Below, piece after piece: positions 51,921-62,240 of a DNA stretch of 64,000 nt; the first letter of the stretch is position 1, and each line of letters begins with the position of its first letter. Made by a program: the position numbers and the translations under genes. The notes beneath the pieces are model-generated. The model was given only the letters and a program-made list of their open reading frames with translations, was not told the DNA's origin and did no database searches. Origin of the DNA: an uncultured Bacteroidales bacterium (GTDB lineage Bacteria > Bacteroidota > Bacteroidia > Bacteroidales > Bacteroidaceae); the NCBI GenBank assembly GCA_902788865.1, contig CADALZ010000002.1:36769-100768 (forward strand), in the 5' to 3' direction.

Positions 51921-52020
51921 ATTTGATAAGAGAATTATAAAATTAAAAGATTATAAAAGGGCACACCGCCCCTAATCTTTTAATATATGCATATTTTAAT
52001 TTTTGATTTTAATATTACAA
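51921..52020 (+). repeat. Period-8 A/T repeats before the PBP gene
   Basis: AAAATTAA, AAGATTAT and related units, with a small GC hairpin GGGC...GCCCC near 51958-51975, continue to about 52016. An ATG at 51987 lies inside this repeat. Confidence 0.55.
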
Positions 52021-52022
52021 AG

Positions 52023-54182
52023 GTGGCAGTAAACAAGAGAGACATCATCATGCGCTACGCAGTGGTAGTGTGCCTACTGGCCTTCGTCGGCATCTGTGTG
52101 GTGATAAAGGCAGGCATCATCATGTTCAAGGAGCGTGGCTACTGGCAAGAGGTGGCCGCACGCTTCGTACGCGAGAACGTGAGCGTGCCGTCAAACCGTG
52201 GCAACATCCTCTCATCCGACGGCAAGCTGATGGCGAGCTCTCTGCCAGAATACCGCATCTACATGGATTTCATGGTGTCTGAGACCGACCCGAAGCGCAA
52301 GGCAAAGGAACAGGCACGCAAGGACTCGGTGTTCGATGCTAACCTGAAGGATCTCTCGGAAGGGCTGCACCGCCTCTTCCCCGATCGCTCGGCTTCTTAT
52401 TTCAGCCAGCACCTCAGACGTGGACGCAATCAGAAGAGCCGCTACTACTTGATATATCCTAAACGCATCAGCTATCTGCAATATAAGGCGGTGCAGGAAC
52501 TGCCCATCTTCAACCAAGGAGCCAACAAGGGCGGACTGGTGGGCGTGGAATACAACCAGCGCAAGAAGCCGTTCGGATCATTGGCGGCACGTACGCTGGG
52601 CGATGTGTATGCAGACACTACGCTGGGCGCTAAGAACGGACTGGAACTGAGCTTCGACAGTCTGCTGCGCGGACGCAACGGCGTGACACATCGCCAGAAA
52701 GTGATGAACCGCTGGCTGAACATCGTGGACGTGGCACCTGTGGATGGGGCCGACGTGATCAGTACGCTGGATGTGGATATGCAGGACATTGCCGAGAAGG
52801 CACTCATCGACGAGATGAAGGAGATAAATGCCAACGTGGGCGTGGTGGTGCTCATGGAGGTGGCCACGGGTGAGGTAAAGGCCATAGTGAACATGACCAA
52901 GGGCAACGACGGTGGCTACTACGAAATGCGCAACAATGCCATCAGTGACATGATGGAGCCAGGCTCAACCTTCAAGACGGCCTCTATCATGGTGGCACTG
53001 GAGGATGGCTACATCACCCCGCACACCATGGTGGACACGGGCAATGGCGTGAAGATGATGCACGGCAGCGCCATGAAGGACCACAACTGGCACCGCGGCG
53101 GCTATGGAGAAATAGACGTGACACGCATTCTGGAGGTGTCGAGCAACGTGGGTGTGTCTTCGCTGATAGACCAATACTATAAGGATAATCCTCAGAAATT
53201 CGTGGACGGCCTGAAGCGCATGAGCATAGGCGTACCACTGGGTTTGCAGATAGCTGGTGAGGGAAAGCCCAACGTGCGCGGCCCCAAGGAACGCTACTTC
53301 GCCAAGACCACCCTGCCATGGATGAGTATAGGCTATGAGACGCAGATACCGCCTATCAACATTCTGACTTTCTACAACGCCATAGCCAACAACGGTACCA
53401 TGGTGAAGCCTAAGTTCGTGCGCGAGGTGGTGAAAGACGGCGAGGTGATAGAGCGATTCCCTACAGAGGTGATCAATCCGAAAATCTGTTCGGATAAGAC
53501 ACTGGCAGAGATTCGTGAGATATTGGAGAAGGTGGTAAGCCAAGGTCTGGCCAAGCCTGCAGGCAGCAAGCAGTTTAAGGTAGCAGGAAAGACGGGCACA
53601 GCACAGATATCGCAGGGTGCAGCGGGCTACCATAGCAACCGTCGCTATCTGGTGAGCTTCTGTGGTTTCTTCCCTGCCGAAGCGCCGAAATACAGCATGA
53701 TAGTGAGCATACAGAAGCCAGGACTCCCAGCATCGGGCGGTACGATGGCAGGCAGCGTGTTCAGCAAGATAGCAGAGCGCGTGTATGCCAAGAACCTGCA
53801 CTACGACATGCGCCATGCCAAGGATAGCACCAGCAACGTGATTCCGGCGGTGAAGACGGGACAACTGGGAGAGACCTACTACGTGCTGAATCATCTGGAT
53901 GTGCCGATGGAGCACACATCTGTGGCCAGAGGCCATGCAGAGGAATGGGGCAAGGCTAAGCAAGACTCCACAGCTGTGGCTTTCGAGCTGCTGGCTTCGG
54001 AGGAACAGAAAGACAACATCATGCCCGATGTGACGGGCATGGGTGCCAAGGATGCCGTCTATCTGCTAGAGCAGAAAGGACTGAACGTGAGACTGACAGG
54101 CGTAGGGCGTGTGCGCAGGCAGACTATCCCTGGCGGCAGGGCCTTCACAAAGGGGCAGACGGTGGGGTTGACTTTGAACTGA
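52023..54182 (+). CDS. ftsI: Division transpeptidase with PASTA domain (PBP2x/FtsI type)
   Basis: Cross-links septal peptidoglycan. One N-terminal membrane segment (RYAVVVCLLAFVGICVVIKAG), a dimerisation domain starting SVPSNRGNILSSDGKLMASS, and the transpeptidase with active-site EPGSTFKTAS, SSN (VSSNVGVSS) and KTGT (VAGKTGTAQ), then a C-terminal PASTA domain (MPDVTGMGAKDAVYLLEQKG). GTG at 52023 is chosen, giving 719 residues that begin MAVNKRDIIMRYAVV; the ATG at 51987 would add 12 residues translated from an A/T repeat. Partner glycosyltransferase FtsW lies downstream. Confidence 0.92.
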   Translation: MAVNKRDIIMRYAVVVCLLAFVGICVVIKAGIIMFKERGYWQEVAARFVRENVSVPSNRGNILSSDGKLMASSLPEYRIYMDFMVSETDPKRKAKEQARKDSVFDANLKDLSEGLHRLFPDRSASYFSQHLRRGRNQKSRYYLIYPKRISYLQYKAVQELPIFNQGANKGGLVGVEYNQRKKPFGSLAARTLGDVYADTTLGAKNGLELSFDSLLRGRNGVTHRQKVMNRWLNIVDVAPVDGADVISTLDVDMQDIAEKALIDEMKEINANVGVVVLMEVATGEVKAIVNMTKGNDGGYYEMRNNAISDMMEPGSTFKTASIMVALEDGYITPHTMVDTGNGVKMMHGSAMKDHNWHRGGYGEIDVTRILEVSSNVGVSSLIDQYYKDNPQKFVDGLKRMSIGVPLGLQIAGEGKPNVRGPKERYFAKTTLPWMSIGYETQIPPINILTFYNAIANNGTMVKPKFVREVVKDGEVIERFPTEVINPKICSDKTLAEIREILEKVVSQGLAKPAGSKQFKVAGKTGTAQISQGAAGYHSNRRYLVSFCGFFPAEAPKYSMIVSIQKPGLPASGGTMAGSVFSKIAERVYAKNLHYDMRHAKDSTSNVIPAVKTGQLGETYYVLNHLDVPMEHTSVARGHAEEWGKAKQDSTAVAFELLASEEQKDNIMPDVTGMGAKDAVYLLEQKGLNVRLTGVGRVRRQTIPGGRAFTKGQTVGLTLN

Positions 54183-54256
54183 GTTCAGAGTCAAGATTAA
54201 AAAATTATAAGATTAAAAGATTAAAATAATTTATAATTCATAATTCATAATTAATT
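54183..54256 (+). repeat. Mixed period-8 and period-7 repeats before murE
   Basis: AAATTATAA/GATTAAAA units (54195-54229), then TTATAATTCATAATTCATAA heptamers (from 54231) that end directly at the ATG. Confidence 0.65.
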
Positions 54257-55714
54257 ATGATATTATCAGACTTAATAACGTGCATCAAACCTCTGGAAAT
54301 CAAGGGGCGCACTGACAAGGAAATCGTGGGCATCGACATAGATTCCCGACAGGTGAAGCAAGGGCATCTGTTCATGGCTATGCGCGGCACGCAGACCGAT
54401 GGGCATAAATATATCCCTACAGCCATAGCGCAGGGAGCCACGGCCATACTCTGCGAGACACTGCCCGAAGCCGTGGAGGAGGGAGTGACCTACATCGTAG
54501 TGAGCGACAGCGAGGATGCTGTGGGCAAGGTAGCTACGCACTTCTATGGCGATCCTACTTCCAAACTGAAATTGGTGGGCGTGACGGGTACAAATGGCAA
54601 GACCACCATCGCCACCTTATTATATAATATATTCAGAGGCTTCGGTTTCAAGGTGGGACTGCTCTCCACGGTATGCAACTACGTAGATGGCGAGGCGATA
54701 CCTACCGACCATACCACCCCCGACCCCATCACGCTGAATCGTCTCTTGGGACGAATGGCCAATGAGGGGTGTGCCTATGCCTTCATGGAGGTGAGCTCGC
54801 ACAGCATAGCCCAGAAGCGCATCAGCGGACTGACCTTAGCAGGTGGTATCTTCACCAATCTGACACGCGATCATCTGGACTACCACAAGACTTTTGAGAA
54901 TTATCTGAAAGCTAAGAAGAAATTCTTCGATGATATGCCGAAGGAGGCATTCGCACTGACCAATGCCGACGATAAGAATGGGGCCGTGATGGTGCAGAAC
55001 ACGGCTGCGCATGTGGCCACCTACTCTCTGCGCACTATGGCCGACTTCAAGGGCAAGGTGCTGGAGAGCCATCTGGAAGGCATGCTGCTGGAATTCAACA
55101 GACGAGAGCTGGCCGTGCACTTCATCGGGCAGTTCAATGCCAGCAACCTGTTGGCTGTCTTTGGCGCAGCGGTATTGCTGGGACGCACAGAAGAAGAGGT
55201 GCTGGTGGCACTGAGCAACCTGCATCCTGTAGCCGGACGTTTGGAGACGTTCCACTCTCCTAAGGGCTACACGGCCACCGTGGACTACGCCCATACGCCC
55301 GATGCGCTGGTGAACGTGCTGACGAGCATCCAAGGGGTGCTGTGCGGCAAGGGACACATCATCACCGTTGTAGGTGCTGGTGGCAACCGCGACAAAGGCA
55401 AACGCCCCATGATGGCCAAGGAAGCCGCTCGCTACAGCGACCGTGTAATCATCACCTCAGACAATCCGCGCTTCGAGGAGCCACAGGACATCATCAACGA
55501 TATGCTGGCAGGCCTCGATGAGAACGATATGCAGAAGACGCTGAGCATAGCCGACCGCAAGGAAGCCATACGTACCGCCTGCATGCTGGCGCAGAAGGGC
55601 GATGTGATACTGGTGGCAGGCAAGGGCCATGAGGACTATCAGGAAATCAAGGGTGTGAAGCACCACTTCGATGACCGTGAGGTGATACGTGAAATCATGA
55701 GTAAGGAGGGATAA
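54257..55714 (+). CDS. murE: UDP-MurNAc-L-Ala-D-Glu:meso-diaminopimelate ligase
   Basis: Adds the third residue of the peptide stem. The 485-residue protein has the ATP loop TGTNGKTT at 110-117, the UDP-sugar segment [26 protein letters not shown] and the C-terminal DNPR motif at 402-405, which selects meso-diaminopimelate over lysine. This agrees with asd being present for DAP synthesis. MraY starts 6 bases after its stop; a heptamer array precedes it. Confidence 0.96.
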   Translation: MILSDLITCIKPLEIKGRTDKEIVGIDIDSRQVKQGHLFMAMRGTQTDGHKYIPTAIAQGATAILCETLPEAVEEGVTYIVVSDSEDAVGKVATHFYGDPTSKLKLVGVTGTNGKTTIATLLYNIFRGFGFKVGLLSTVCNYVDGEAIPTDHTTPDPITLNRLLGRMANEGCAYAFMEVSSHSIAQKRISGLTLAGGIFTNLTRDHLDYHKTFENYLKAKKKFFDDMPKEAFALTNADDKNGAVMVQNTAAHVATYSLRTMADFKGKVLESHLEGMLLEFNRRELAVHFIGQFNASNLLAVFGAAVLLGRTEEEVLVALSNLHPVAGRLETFHSPKGYTATVDYAHTPDALVNVLTSIQGVLCGKGHIITVVGAGGNRDKGKRPMMAKEAARYSDRVIITSDNPRFEEPQDIINDMLAGLDENDMQKTLSIADRKEAIRTACMLAQKGDVILVAGKGHEDYQEIKGVKHHFDDREVIREIMSKEG

Positions 55715-55720
55715 AGCGCT

Positions 55721-56989
55721 ATGTTATACTATCTGTTCAAATGGTTGGAAGCCTTCAATTTCCCAGGTGCCCGCATGTTCGGCTACACCTCGTTCCGCTC
55801 TCTGATAGCTATCATTCTGGCGTTGCTCATCTCCAGTATCTTCGGTGAATACTTCATCCAACTGCTGAAGCGCCACCAGATCACAGAGACACAGCGTGAT
55901 GCCAAGACCGACCCCTTCGGTGTGACCAAGCAGGGCGTGCCGAGCATGGGCGGCGTGATCATCGTGTTTGCCATCTTGATCCCCTGTCTACTGCTGGGCA
56001 GACTGGACAATGTCTATATGGTGCTGATGCTCATCACCACCGTGTGGCTGGGTGCCCTGGGCTTTGCCGACGACTATATCAAAATCTTCAAACGCGACAA
56101 GGAAGGCTTGCACGGAAAGTTCAAGATTATCGGACAAGTAGGCTTGGGCCTCATCGTGGGACTGGTGCTCTACCTGAGTCCGCAAGTGGTGATCCGTGAG
56201 AATATGGAGTACAAGCAGCCAGGGCAAGAGAAAGTGGTGATACACGCCGCCAAGGAGATCAAGGCTACGCAGACCACCATCCCGTTCTTCAAGAACAACA
56301 ACTTGGACTATGCCGACCTCGTGGGCTTTCTGGGTGACCATGCTCAGACGGGCGGATGGATACTCTTTGTGCTGATAACCATCTTTGTGGTGACAGCCGT
56401 GAGCAATGGAGCCAACCTTAATGATGGTATGGATGGCATGGCGGCAGGAAACTCGGCCATTATAGGCGTAACGCTAGGCATTCTGGCCTATGTGTCGAGC
56501 CATATTGAGTTCGCCACGTACCTGAACATCATGTATATACCAGGCTCCGAAGAGCTGGTAATCTTTATCTGTGCCTTCGTAGGTGCGCTGATAGGTTTCT
56601 TGTGGTACAATGCCTATCCGGCACAGGTATTCATGGGCGATACGGGCAGTCTGACCATCGGCGGCATCATCGCTGTGATAGCCATCATCATCCACAAAGA
56701 GTTGCTGGTGCCTATCCTCTGCGGTGTTTTCCTTGTGGAAAATCTGTCGGTCATCATGCAGCGCGTTTACTACAAGGCAGGTAAGAAGAAGGGACTGAAG
56801 CAGCGCATGTTCAAGCGCACGCCTATCCACGACCACTTCCGCACCAGCATGAGCCAAGTGGAAGCAGGCAGCACGGTGAAGTTCAAGAAACCAGACCAGC
56901 TGTATCATGAGGCTAAAATCACGGTGCGTTTCTGGATTGTGACCATCGTGCTGGCGGCAATCACAATCATAACTTTGAAGATAAGATAA
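55721..56989 (+). CDS. mraY: Phospho-MurNAc-pentapeptide transferase
   Basis: Transfers phospho-MurNAc-pentapeptide to undecaprenyl phosphate, forming lipid I. The 422-residue membrane protein has about ten segments, with the motifs DPFGVTKQGVPSMGG, FADDYIKIFKRDKEGLHGKFK (catalytic aspartates), NLNDGMDGMAAG and FMGDTGSLTIGG, and RTPIHDHF. It is longer than the 360-residue enzyme of Escherichia coli because of an insertion at about 150-200 (IRENMEYKQPGQEK), seen in Bacteroidota. Confidence 0.96.
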   Translation: MLYYLFKWLEAFNFPGARMFGYTSFRSLIAIILALLISSIFGEYFIQLLKRHQITETQRDAKTDPFGVTKQGVPSMGGVIIVFAILIPCLLLGRLDNVYMVLMLITTVWLGALGFADDYIKIFKRDKEGLHGKFKIIGQVGLGLIVGLVLYLSPQVVIRENMEYKQPGQEKVVIHAAKEIKATQTTIPFFKNNNLDYADLVGFLGDHAQTGGWILFVLITIFVVTAVSNGANLNDGMDGMAAGNSAIIGVTLGILAYVSSHIEFATYLNIMYIPGSEELVIFICAFVGALIGFLWYNAYPAQVFMGDTGSLTIGGIIAVIAIIIHKELLVPILCGVFLVENLSVIMQRVYYKAGKKKGLKQRMFKRTPIHDHFRTSMSQVEAGSTVKFKKPDQLYHEAKITVRFWIVTIVLAAITIITLKIR

Positions 56990-56990
56990 G

Positions 56991-57021
56991 GTTTAGAGTT
57001 TAGAGTTTAGAGTTTAGAGTT
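56991..57021 (+). repeat. GTTTAGA heptamer array before murD
   Basis: Four full GTTTAGA units and a partial one, ending one base before the murD ATG at 57023; the same unit as before the ftsL-like gene. Confidence 0.85.
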
Positions 57022-57022
57022 T

Positions 57023-58366
57023 ATGGAAAGGCAGAAGAGAATAGTAGTTTTGGGTGCTGCAGAAAGCGGAGCTGGTGCTGCTGTACTGGCCAAGCTGAAG
57101 GGCTTCGACACCTTTGTGTCTGATGCTGGCAGCATCAAGGATAAATATAAGGCACAACTGGATAAATATGGTATCGAGTGGGAAGAGGGACACCATAGTG
57201 AGGAGAAAATCCTGAATGCTGATGAAGTGGTGAAGAGTCCGGGAATACCAGACAATGCCCCTCTCATCATGAAACTGCGCGAGCGCCAAATCCCCATCAT
57301 CTCGGAGATAGAACTGGCAGGACGCTATACCAATGCCGTGATGGTGTGCATCACAGGCTCCAATGGAAAGACCACGACCACCTCGCTGATCTACCATATC
57401 TTCAAGAGTGCAGGACTGAACGTAGGACTGGCAGGCAACATAGGCAACAGTTTGGCGCTACAGGTGGCTACAGAGCAGCACGACTACTACGTGATAGAGC
57501 TGAGTTCGTTCCAGTTGGACAATATGTACGACTTCCGTGCCAACATTGCCATCTTGATGAACATCACGCCCGACCATCTGGATCGCTACGACAACTGCAT
57601 GCAGAACTATGTGGATGCCAAGATGCGCATTATCCAGAACCAAACCGAGGACGATGCCTTCATCTTCTGGAACGATGACCCTATCATCAAGCGCGAGCTG
57701 CACAAATATGGTTTGAAAGCCCAGCTTTTCCCCTTCTCTGCTTTCAAGGGCAATGGTGCCGTGGCATATGCCGATGAGGGCAAGGTGGTGATAGAGAAGC
57801 CCATCGAGTTCAATATGGAACAAGAGGAACTGGCACTGCGTGGCACACACAATCTCTATAACTCGCTGGCTGCAGGTATCTCTGCCAACATAGCGGGCAT
57901 AGAGAAAGAGTGCATCCGCAAGGCCTTGTCAGACTTCAAGGGAGTGCCTCACCGCTTGGAATATATCGCCACCGTGAGAGGCATACGCTTTATCAACGAC
58001 TCCAAGGCTACCAACGTGAATGCCACTTGGTATGCCCTGCAGAGTATGACCACAAAGACGGTGCTCATCGTAGGTGGCAAGGACAAGGGCAACGACTATA
58101 CGGAGATAGAAGACCTGGTGAAAGAGAAATGCTCAGGTTTGGTCTATCTGGGTGTAGATAACAGCAAGCTCCACAAAGCCTTCGACCATCTGGGACTGCC
58201 TGTGGCCGATATCAACACGGGTATGAAGGACGCTGTGGAGGCTGCCTATCATCTGGCTAAGAAGGGAGAGACCGTATTGCTGAGCCCATGCTGCGCCAGT
58301 TTCGACCTCTTCAAGAATATGGAGGACCGCGGCGACCAATTCCGCCAATATGCCCTCGCCTTATAA
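57023..58366 (+). CDS. murD: UDP-MurNAc-L-Ala:D-glutamate ligase
   Basis: Adds D-glutamate to UDP-MurNAc-L-Ala. The 447-residue protein has an N-terminal Rossmann-like domain (RIVVLGAAESGAGAAVLA), SPGIPDNAPL, the ATP loop TGSNGKTT at 111-118, ELSSFQLDNM, MNITPDHLDRYDN and the C-terminal VPHRLEYIATVRGIRFINDSKATN. All are in the usual order. Confidence 0.96.
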   Translation: MERQKRIVVLGAAESGAGAAVLAKLKGFDTFVSDAGSIKDKYKAQLDKYGIEWEEGHHSEEKILNADEVVKSPGIPDNAPLIMKLRERQIPIISEIELAGRYTNAVMVCITGSNGKTTTTSLIYHIFKSAGLNVGLAGNIGNSLALQVATEQHDYYVIELSSFQLDNMYDFRANIAILMNITPDHLDRYDNCMQNYVDAKMRIIQNQTEDDAFIFWNDDPIIKRELHKYGLKAQLFPFSAFKGNGAVAYADEGKVVIEKPIEFNMEQEELALRGTHNLYNSLAAGISANIAGIEKECIRKALSDFKGVPHRLEYIATVRGIRFINDSKATNVNATWYALQSMTTKTVLIVGGKDKGNDYTEIEDLVKEKCSGLVYLGVDNSKLHKAFDHLGLPVADINTGMKDAVEAAYHLAKKGETVLLSPCCASFDLFKNMEDRGDQFRQYALAL

Positions 58367-58399
58367 CTTTTAATTGGTATAATTTTTAATTTTAAAACG

Positions 58400-59692
58400 T
58401 TGGATTTACTAAAGAACATATTCAAGGGCGACAAGGTCATCTGGATCATCTTCCTGATGCTCTGCATGATTTCCATTGTGGAAGTCTTCAGTGCCACCAG
58501 CTCTCTGGCCTATCGAAGCGGCAACTACTGGGGACCCATCACGCGCCACTGCATGTACCTGCTCTTCGGACTGGGCATCGTGGTCTTGGTGCACAACGTG
58601 AAATACAAGTGGTTCCAGGCCGTCCCCTTCTTTCTGCTTCCCATCTCCTATGCCCTCCTGATATTGGTGATGATCATAGGTACGGCAGTGAATGGCGCCT
58701 CCCGTTGGCTTAGCCTTTTCGGCATCGACTTCCAGCCCTCGGAGTTTGCCAAGATGGCCATCATCATCGTCACAGCCTTCATTCTGAGCAAGAAGCAGAC
58801 AGAAGACGGAGCCAACCCTAATGCCTTCAAATACATCATGGGCATCACCTTGGTGGGGTGCGCACTGATAGCGCCCGAAAACTGGTCCACTGCAGCCCTG
58901 CTCTTCGGAACGGTATATCTGATGATGTTCATAGGCAGGGTGGAACCCAAGAAATTGTTGCTCACTGGGGCCGTCTTAGGTGCCCTCTTGACTCTGTTCG
59001 TCACCTTCCTGCTGGCTACGCCAAACTCCACGCTGAACAACATCCCTATGGGTCACCGCTTCAGCACTTGGAAAGAGCGCATTAAGGACTTCAGCAGTGA
59101 AAAGGTACCAGCAGCCAAGTTCGACATCAATGAGAACGGACAGGTGGGACATGCCCGTATCGCTATAGCCACCAGCAATATCGTAGGCAAGGGACCTGGA
59201 AACTCCGTGCAGCGCGACTTCCTCAGCCAAGCCTATTCCGATTTCATCTATGCCATCGTCATAGAGGAGCTGGGCTTAGTGGGAGGCATCGTCGTGGTGT
59301 TCCTCTATATCTGCCTGCTAGTAAGGGCTGGGCGCATAGCGCAGAAGTGTAACAAATCGTTCCCTGCCTTCCTCGTGATAGGCATCGCCCTATTGCTGGT
59401 AATACAAGCCCTCTTCAACATGATGGTAGCCGTGGGATTGGCACCCGTTACTGGCCAGCCTCTCCCTCTCATCAGCCGTGGAGGTACTTCCATCGTCATC
59501 AACTGTATCTATATAGGTATGCTGCTCAGCGTGAGTCGCTATGTGGCAGAGTTGGAAGAGGAGAAGCAAGCCAATGCAGCCATTCCTCTGACGGTGACCA
59601 CCGGAGCCGATGAGTATGTTTCTGAAGCAGAAGCGCAAACAGGCGAGGATCCCACTTCGGAAATGATGAATAATGATGTAGAATTAGAATGA
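58400..59692 (+). CDS. ftsW: Septal peptidoglycan polymerase FtsW
   Basis: SEDS-family glycosyltransferase working with the PASTA PBP. The 430-residue protein has ten membrane segments, GTAVNGASRWLSLFGIDFQPSEFAKMA, the loop LAPENWSTAALL and PLISRGGTSIVINC near the end, all typical. The start codon appears to be TTG at 58400: the frame has a stop at 58364-58366 and no ATG before the first membrane helix. The C-terminal 50 residues are acidic and polar. A 33-base A/T spacer precedes it. Confidence 0.94.
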   Translation: MDLLKNIFKGDKVIWIIFLMLCMISIVEVFSATSSLAYRSGNYWGPITRHCMYLLFGLGIVVLVHNVKYKWFQAVPFFLLPISYALLILVMIIGTAVNGASRWLSLFGIDFQPSEFAKMAIIIVTAFILSKKQTEDGANPNAFKYIMGITLVGCALIAPENWSTAALLFGTVYLMMFIGRVEPKKLLLTGAVLGALLTLFVTFLLATPNSTLNNIPMGHRFSTWKERIKDFSSEKVPAAKFDINENGQVGHARIAIATSNIVGKGPGNSVQRDFLSQAYSDFIYAIVIEELGLVGGIVVVFLYICLLVRAGRIAQKCNKSFPAFLVIGIALLLVIQALFNMMVAVGLAPVTGQPLPLISRGGTSIVINCIYIGMLLSVSRYVAELEEEKQANAAIPLTVTTGADEYVSEAEAQTGEDPTSEMMNNDVELE

Positions 59693-59711
59693 CAAGTAAA
59701 TAAATAGCACT

Positions 59712-60848
59712 ATGGAACCACGTATTATTATCAGCGGAGGCGGCACAGGAGGACACATCTTCCCCGCCATATCCATTGCCAATGCCATCAAGGAACTGCG
59801 TCCAGAGGCGGAGATTCTCTTCGTAGGCGCAGAAGGTAGAATGGAGATGCAGCGTGTGCCCGACGCTGGATACAAAATCATAGGTCTGCCCGTGGCAGGA
59901 TTCGATAGGAAGAAGCTGCTGAACAACTTCTCCGTCTTAGTGAAACTGGCCAAGAGTCTGTGGATGACGCGTAAGATCATCAAGGACTTCAAGCCACAGG
60001 TAGCTGTGGGCGTAGGCGGATTTGCCAGCGGCCCTACCCTGAAGGCTGCCAGCAAGATGGGTATTCCTATCTTGATACAAGAGCAGAACTCTTTCGCCGG
60101 TGTAACGAATAAGTTGCTCGCCAAGAGTGCCAGCAAGATTTGCGTGGCCTATGAGGGCATGGAGAATTTCTTCCCTGCCGACAAAATCATACTCACGGGC
60201 AACCCTGTGCGTCAAAACCTGCTCACACATCAAGCCAACCATGATGAAGCCATGCGCAGCTTCGGTTTCGATGTGGCCAAGAAAACCATCCTGATAGTGG
60301 GCGGCAGCTTGGGTGCTCGCACCATCAATGACACCATGAAGGCTGCCTTCGAGAGTATCAAAGAAAACCAAGACATACAGTTTATCTGGCAAACAGGAAA
60401 GATATATATAGAAGAGGTGGAAGCCTTCATCAAGGAGAAGACTGGCGAGGAGGTAAAAGACCACCGCGTACCCAGTCTACCCAACCTTTTCATCACAGAG
60501 TTCATCAAGAACATGGACGATGCCTATGCCGCTGCCGATCTGGTCATCTCCAGAGCTGGTGCAGGCTCCATCTCCGAGTTCTGCCTGCTTCGCAAGCCTG
60601 TGATTCTGGTACCTTCGCCCAATGTGGCCGAGGACCATCAGACTAAGAATGCCTTGGCACTGGTAAGCAAGGATGCTGCCCTCTATGTGAAAGACTCGGA
60701 GGCTGTTTACAACCTGATTCCTGTAGCCTTGGAGACCGTGCGCGACGATGAGAAACTGCAGAACCTCAGCACCAACATCGCCACGTTGGCCTTGCCAGAC
60801 TCTGCCAATATCATTGCCAAGGAAGTGCTGAAACTGATTAAAGCGTAA
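59712..60848 (+). CDS. murG: UDP-GlcNAc:lipid I GlcNAc transferase
   Basis: Makes lipid II on the inner face of the membrane. The 378-residue GT28 protein has the glycine loop SGGGTGGHIFPAISIA (about 9-24), GLPVAGFDRK, GVGGFASGPTL, EQNSFAGVTNKLL, the second loop VGGSLGARTINDT and the UDP-GlcNAc site SRAGAGSISEFCLLRKPVILVPSPN. The start is 19 bases after ftsW. Confidence 0.96.
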   Translation: MEPRIIISGGGTGGHIFPAISIANAIKELRPEAEILFVGAEGRMEMQRVPDAGYKIIGLPVAGFDRKKLLNNFSVLVKLAKSLWMTRKIIKDFKPQVAVGVGGFASGPTLKAASKMGIPILIQEQNSFAGVTNKLLAKSASKICVAYEGMENFFPADKIILTGNPVRQNLLTHQANHDEAMRSFGFDVAKKTILIVGGSLGARTINDTMKAAFESIKENQDIQFIWQTGKIYIEEVEAFIKEKTGEEVKDHRVPSLPNLFITEFIKNMDDAYAAADLVISRAGAGSISEFCLLRKPVILVPSPNVAEDHQTKNALALVSKDAALYVKDSEAVYNLIPVALETVRDDEKLQNLSTNIATLALPDSANIIAKEVLKLIKA

Positions 60849-60854
60849 GAGAAA

Positions 60855-62237
60855 ATGACATTAGAAGACATCAAATCGGTATATTTCATAGGTGCAGGAG
60901 GCATCGGCGTAAGTGCCCTGATACGCTTCTTCCAGTCGAAGAAGAAAGCGGTGGCAGGCTACGACCGTACTCCAAGTGAACTCACTGCCCGCCTCATCGC
61001 AGAAGGGGTAGAGATACACTACGAAGAAGATGCTGCCCTGATACCACAGTATTGCCGCGACCCTCAAACCACGCTGGTAGTCTATTCGGCTGCCATTCCA
61101 GAGAGTCACAAGGAACTGACCTACTTCCGCACGCATGGGTTTGAGATACAGAAACGTGCGCAGGTCTTAGGCACAGTGACACAGGGCACCAAGTGCCTCG
61201 CTGTGGCTGGTACGCATGGCAAGACCACCACCAGCACCATGGCTGCTCACATTCTATACCAGTCGGCTCTGGGTTGCACGGCTTTCCTCGGAGGCATCTC
61301 GAAGAACTACGGAACCAACCTGCTACTTTCTGCCGATAGTGAGTTCACGGTTGTAGAAGCCGATGAGTTCGACCGCTCCTTCCATTGGCTTCGCCCCTAT
61401 ATGACGGTCATCACAGCCACAGACCCAGACCATCTCGATATCTATGGCACCAAGGAGGCCTATCTGGAGAGCTTCAGGCACTACACCTCTTTAATACAAG
61501 AGGGCGGAGCTTTGATTGTACACACGGGGTTGGAGCTGAAGCCCAATGTGATGCCAGGCGTACGCATCTATACCTATAGCAGAAACGAGGGCGACTTCCA
61601 TGCTGCGAACATCCGCATCGGAGGTGGAGAGATCATCTTCGACTTCATCGCACCCGATGCCTGCATCAAGGACATCCAACTGGGTGTGCCTGTGAGCATC
61701 AACATCGAGAATGGTATTGCCGCCATAGCATTGGCTTACCTCAATGGAGCCACAGCAGACGAGATTCGCGAGGCCATGCGTAGCTTCAGCGGCGTAGATC
61801 GCAGGTTCGACTTCCGCATGAAGACCAAGGACGTGGTGCTCATAAGCGACTATGCCCACCACCCTGCAGAGATAGAGCAGAGTGTGCGCTCCATCCGTGA
61901 GCTCTATCAGGACAAGAAAATCACTGCGATTTTCCAGCCCCACCTCTACACTCGCACGCGCGACTTCTACCAAGACTTTGCCAAGAGCCTGTCGCTGCTC
62001 GATGAGGTGATACTCACCAATATCTATCCAGCCCGTGAAGAGCCCATTCCTGGAGTCAGCAGTCAGCTTATCTACGACCAGCTGCGCCCAGGCATAGAGA
62101 AGACGCTCTGCCAGAAAGACGAGGTACTCGGCCTGCTGCAGCAGAAGCCGCGTGAGGTCATCATCGTGCTGGGCGCTGGTGATATGGACAACTACATCCC
62201 TGAGATGATAAACATACTGAACCCTAAAAACTCATAA
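60855..62237 (+). CDS. murC: UDP-MurNAc:L-alanine ligase
   Basis: Adds the first residue of the peptide stem. The 460-residue protein starts with a FIGAGGIGVSAL nucleotide-type loop, has the ATP loop GTHGKT at 119-124, EADEFDRSFHWL, TDPDHLDIYG, GVDRRFDFR and DYAHHPAEIE followed by FQPHLYTRTRDF. It lies 6 bases after murG and 3 bases before ftsQ. Confidence 0.96.
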   Translation: MTLEDIKSVYFIGAGGIGVSALIRFFQSKKKAVAGYDRTPSELTARLIAEGVEIHYEEDAALIPQYCRDPQTTLVVYSAAIPESHKELTYFRTHGFEIQKRAQVLGTVTQGTKCLAVAGTHGKTTTSTMAAHILYQSALGCTAFLGGISKNYGTNLLLSADSEFTVVEADEFDRSFHWLRPYMTVITATDPDHLDIYGTKEAYLESFRHYTSLIQEGGALIVHTGLELKPNVMPGVRIYTYSRNEGDFHAANIRIGGGEIIFDFIAPDACIKDIQLGVPVSINIENGIAAIALAYLNGATADEIREAMRSFSGVDRRFDFRMKTKDVVLISDYAHHPAEIEQSVRSIRELYQDKKITAIFQPHLYTRTRDFYQDFAKSLSLLDEVILTNIYPAREEPIPGVSSQLIYDQLRPGIEKTLCQKDEVLGLLQQKPREVIIVLGAGDMDNYIPEMINILNPKNS

Positions 62238-62240
62238 CGC

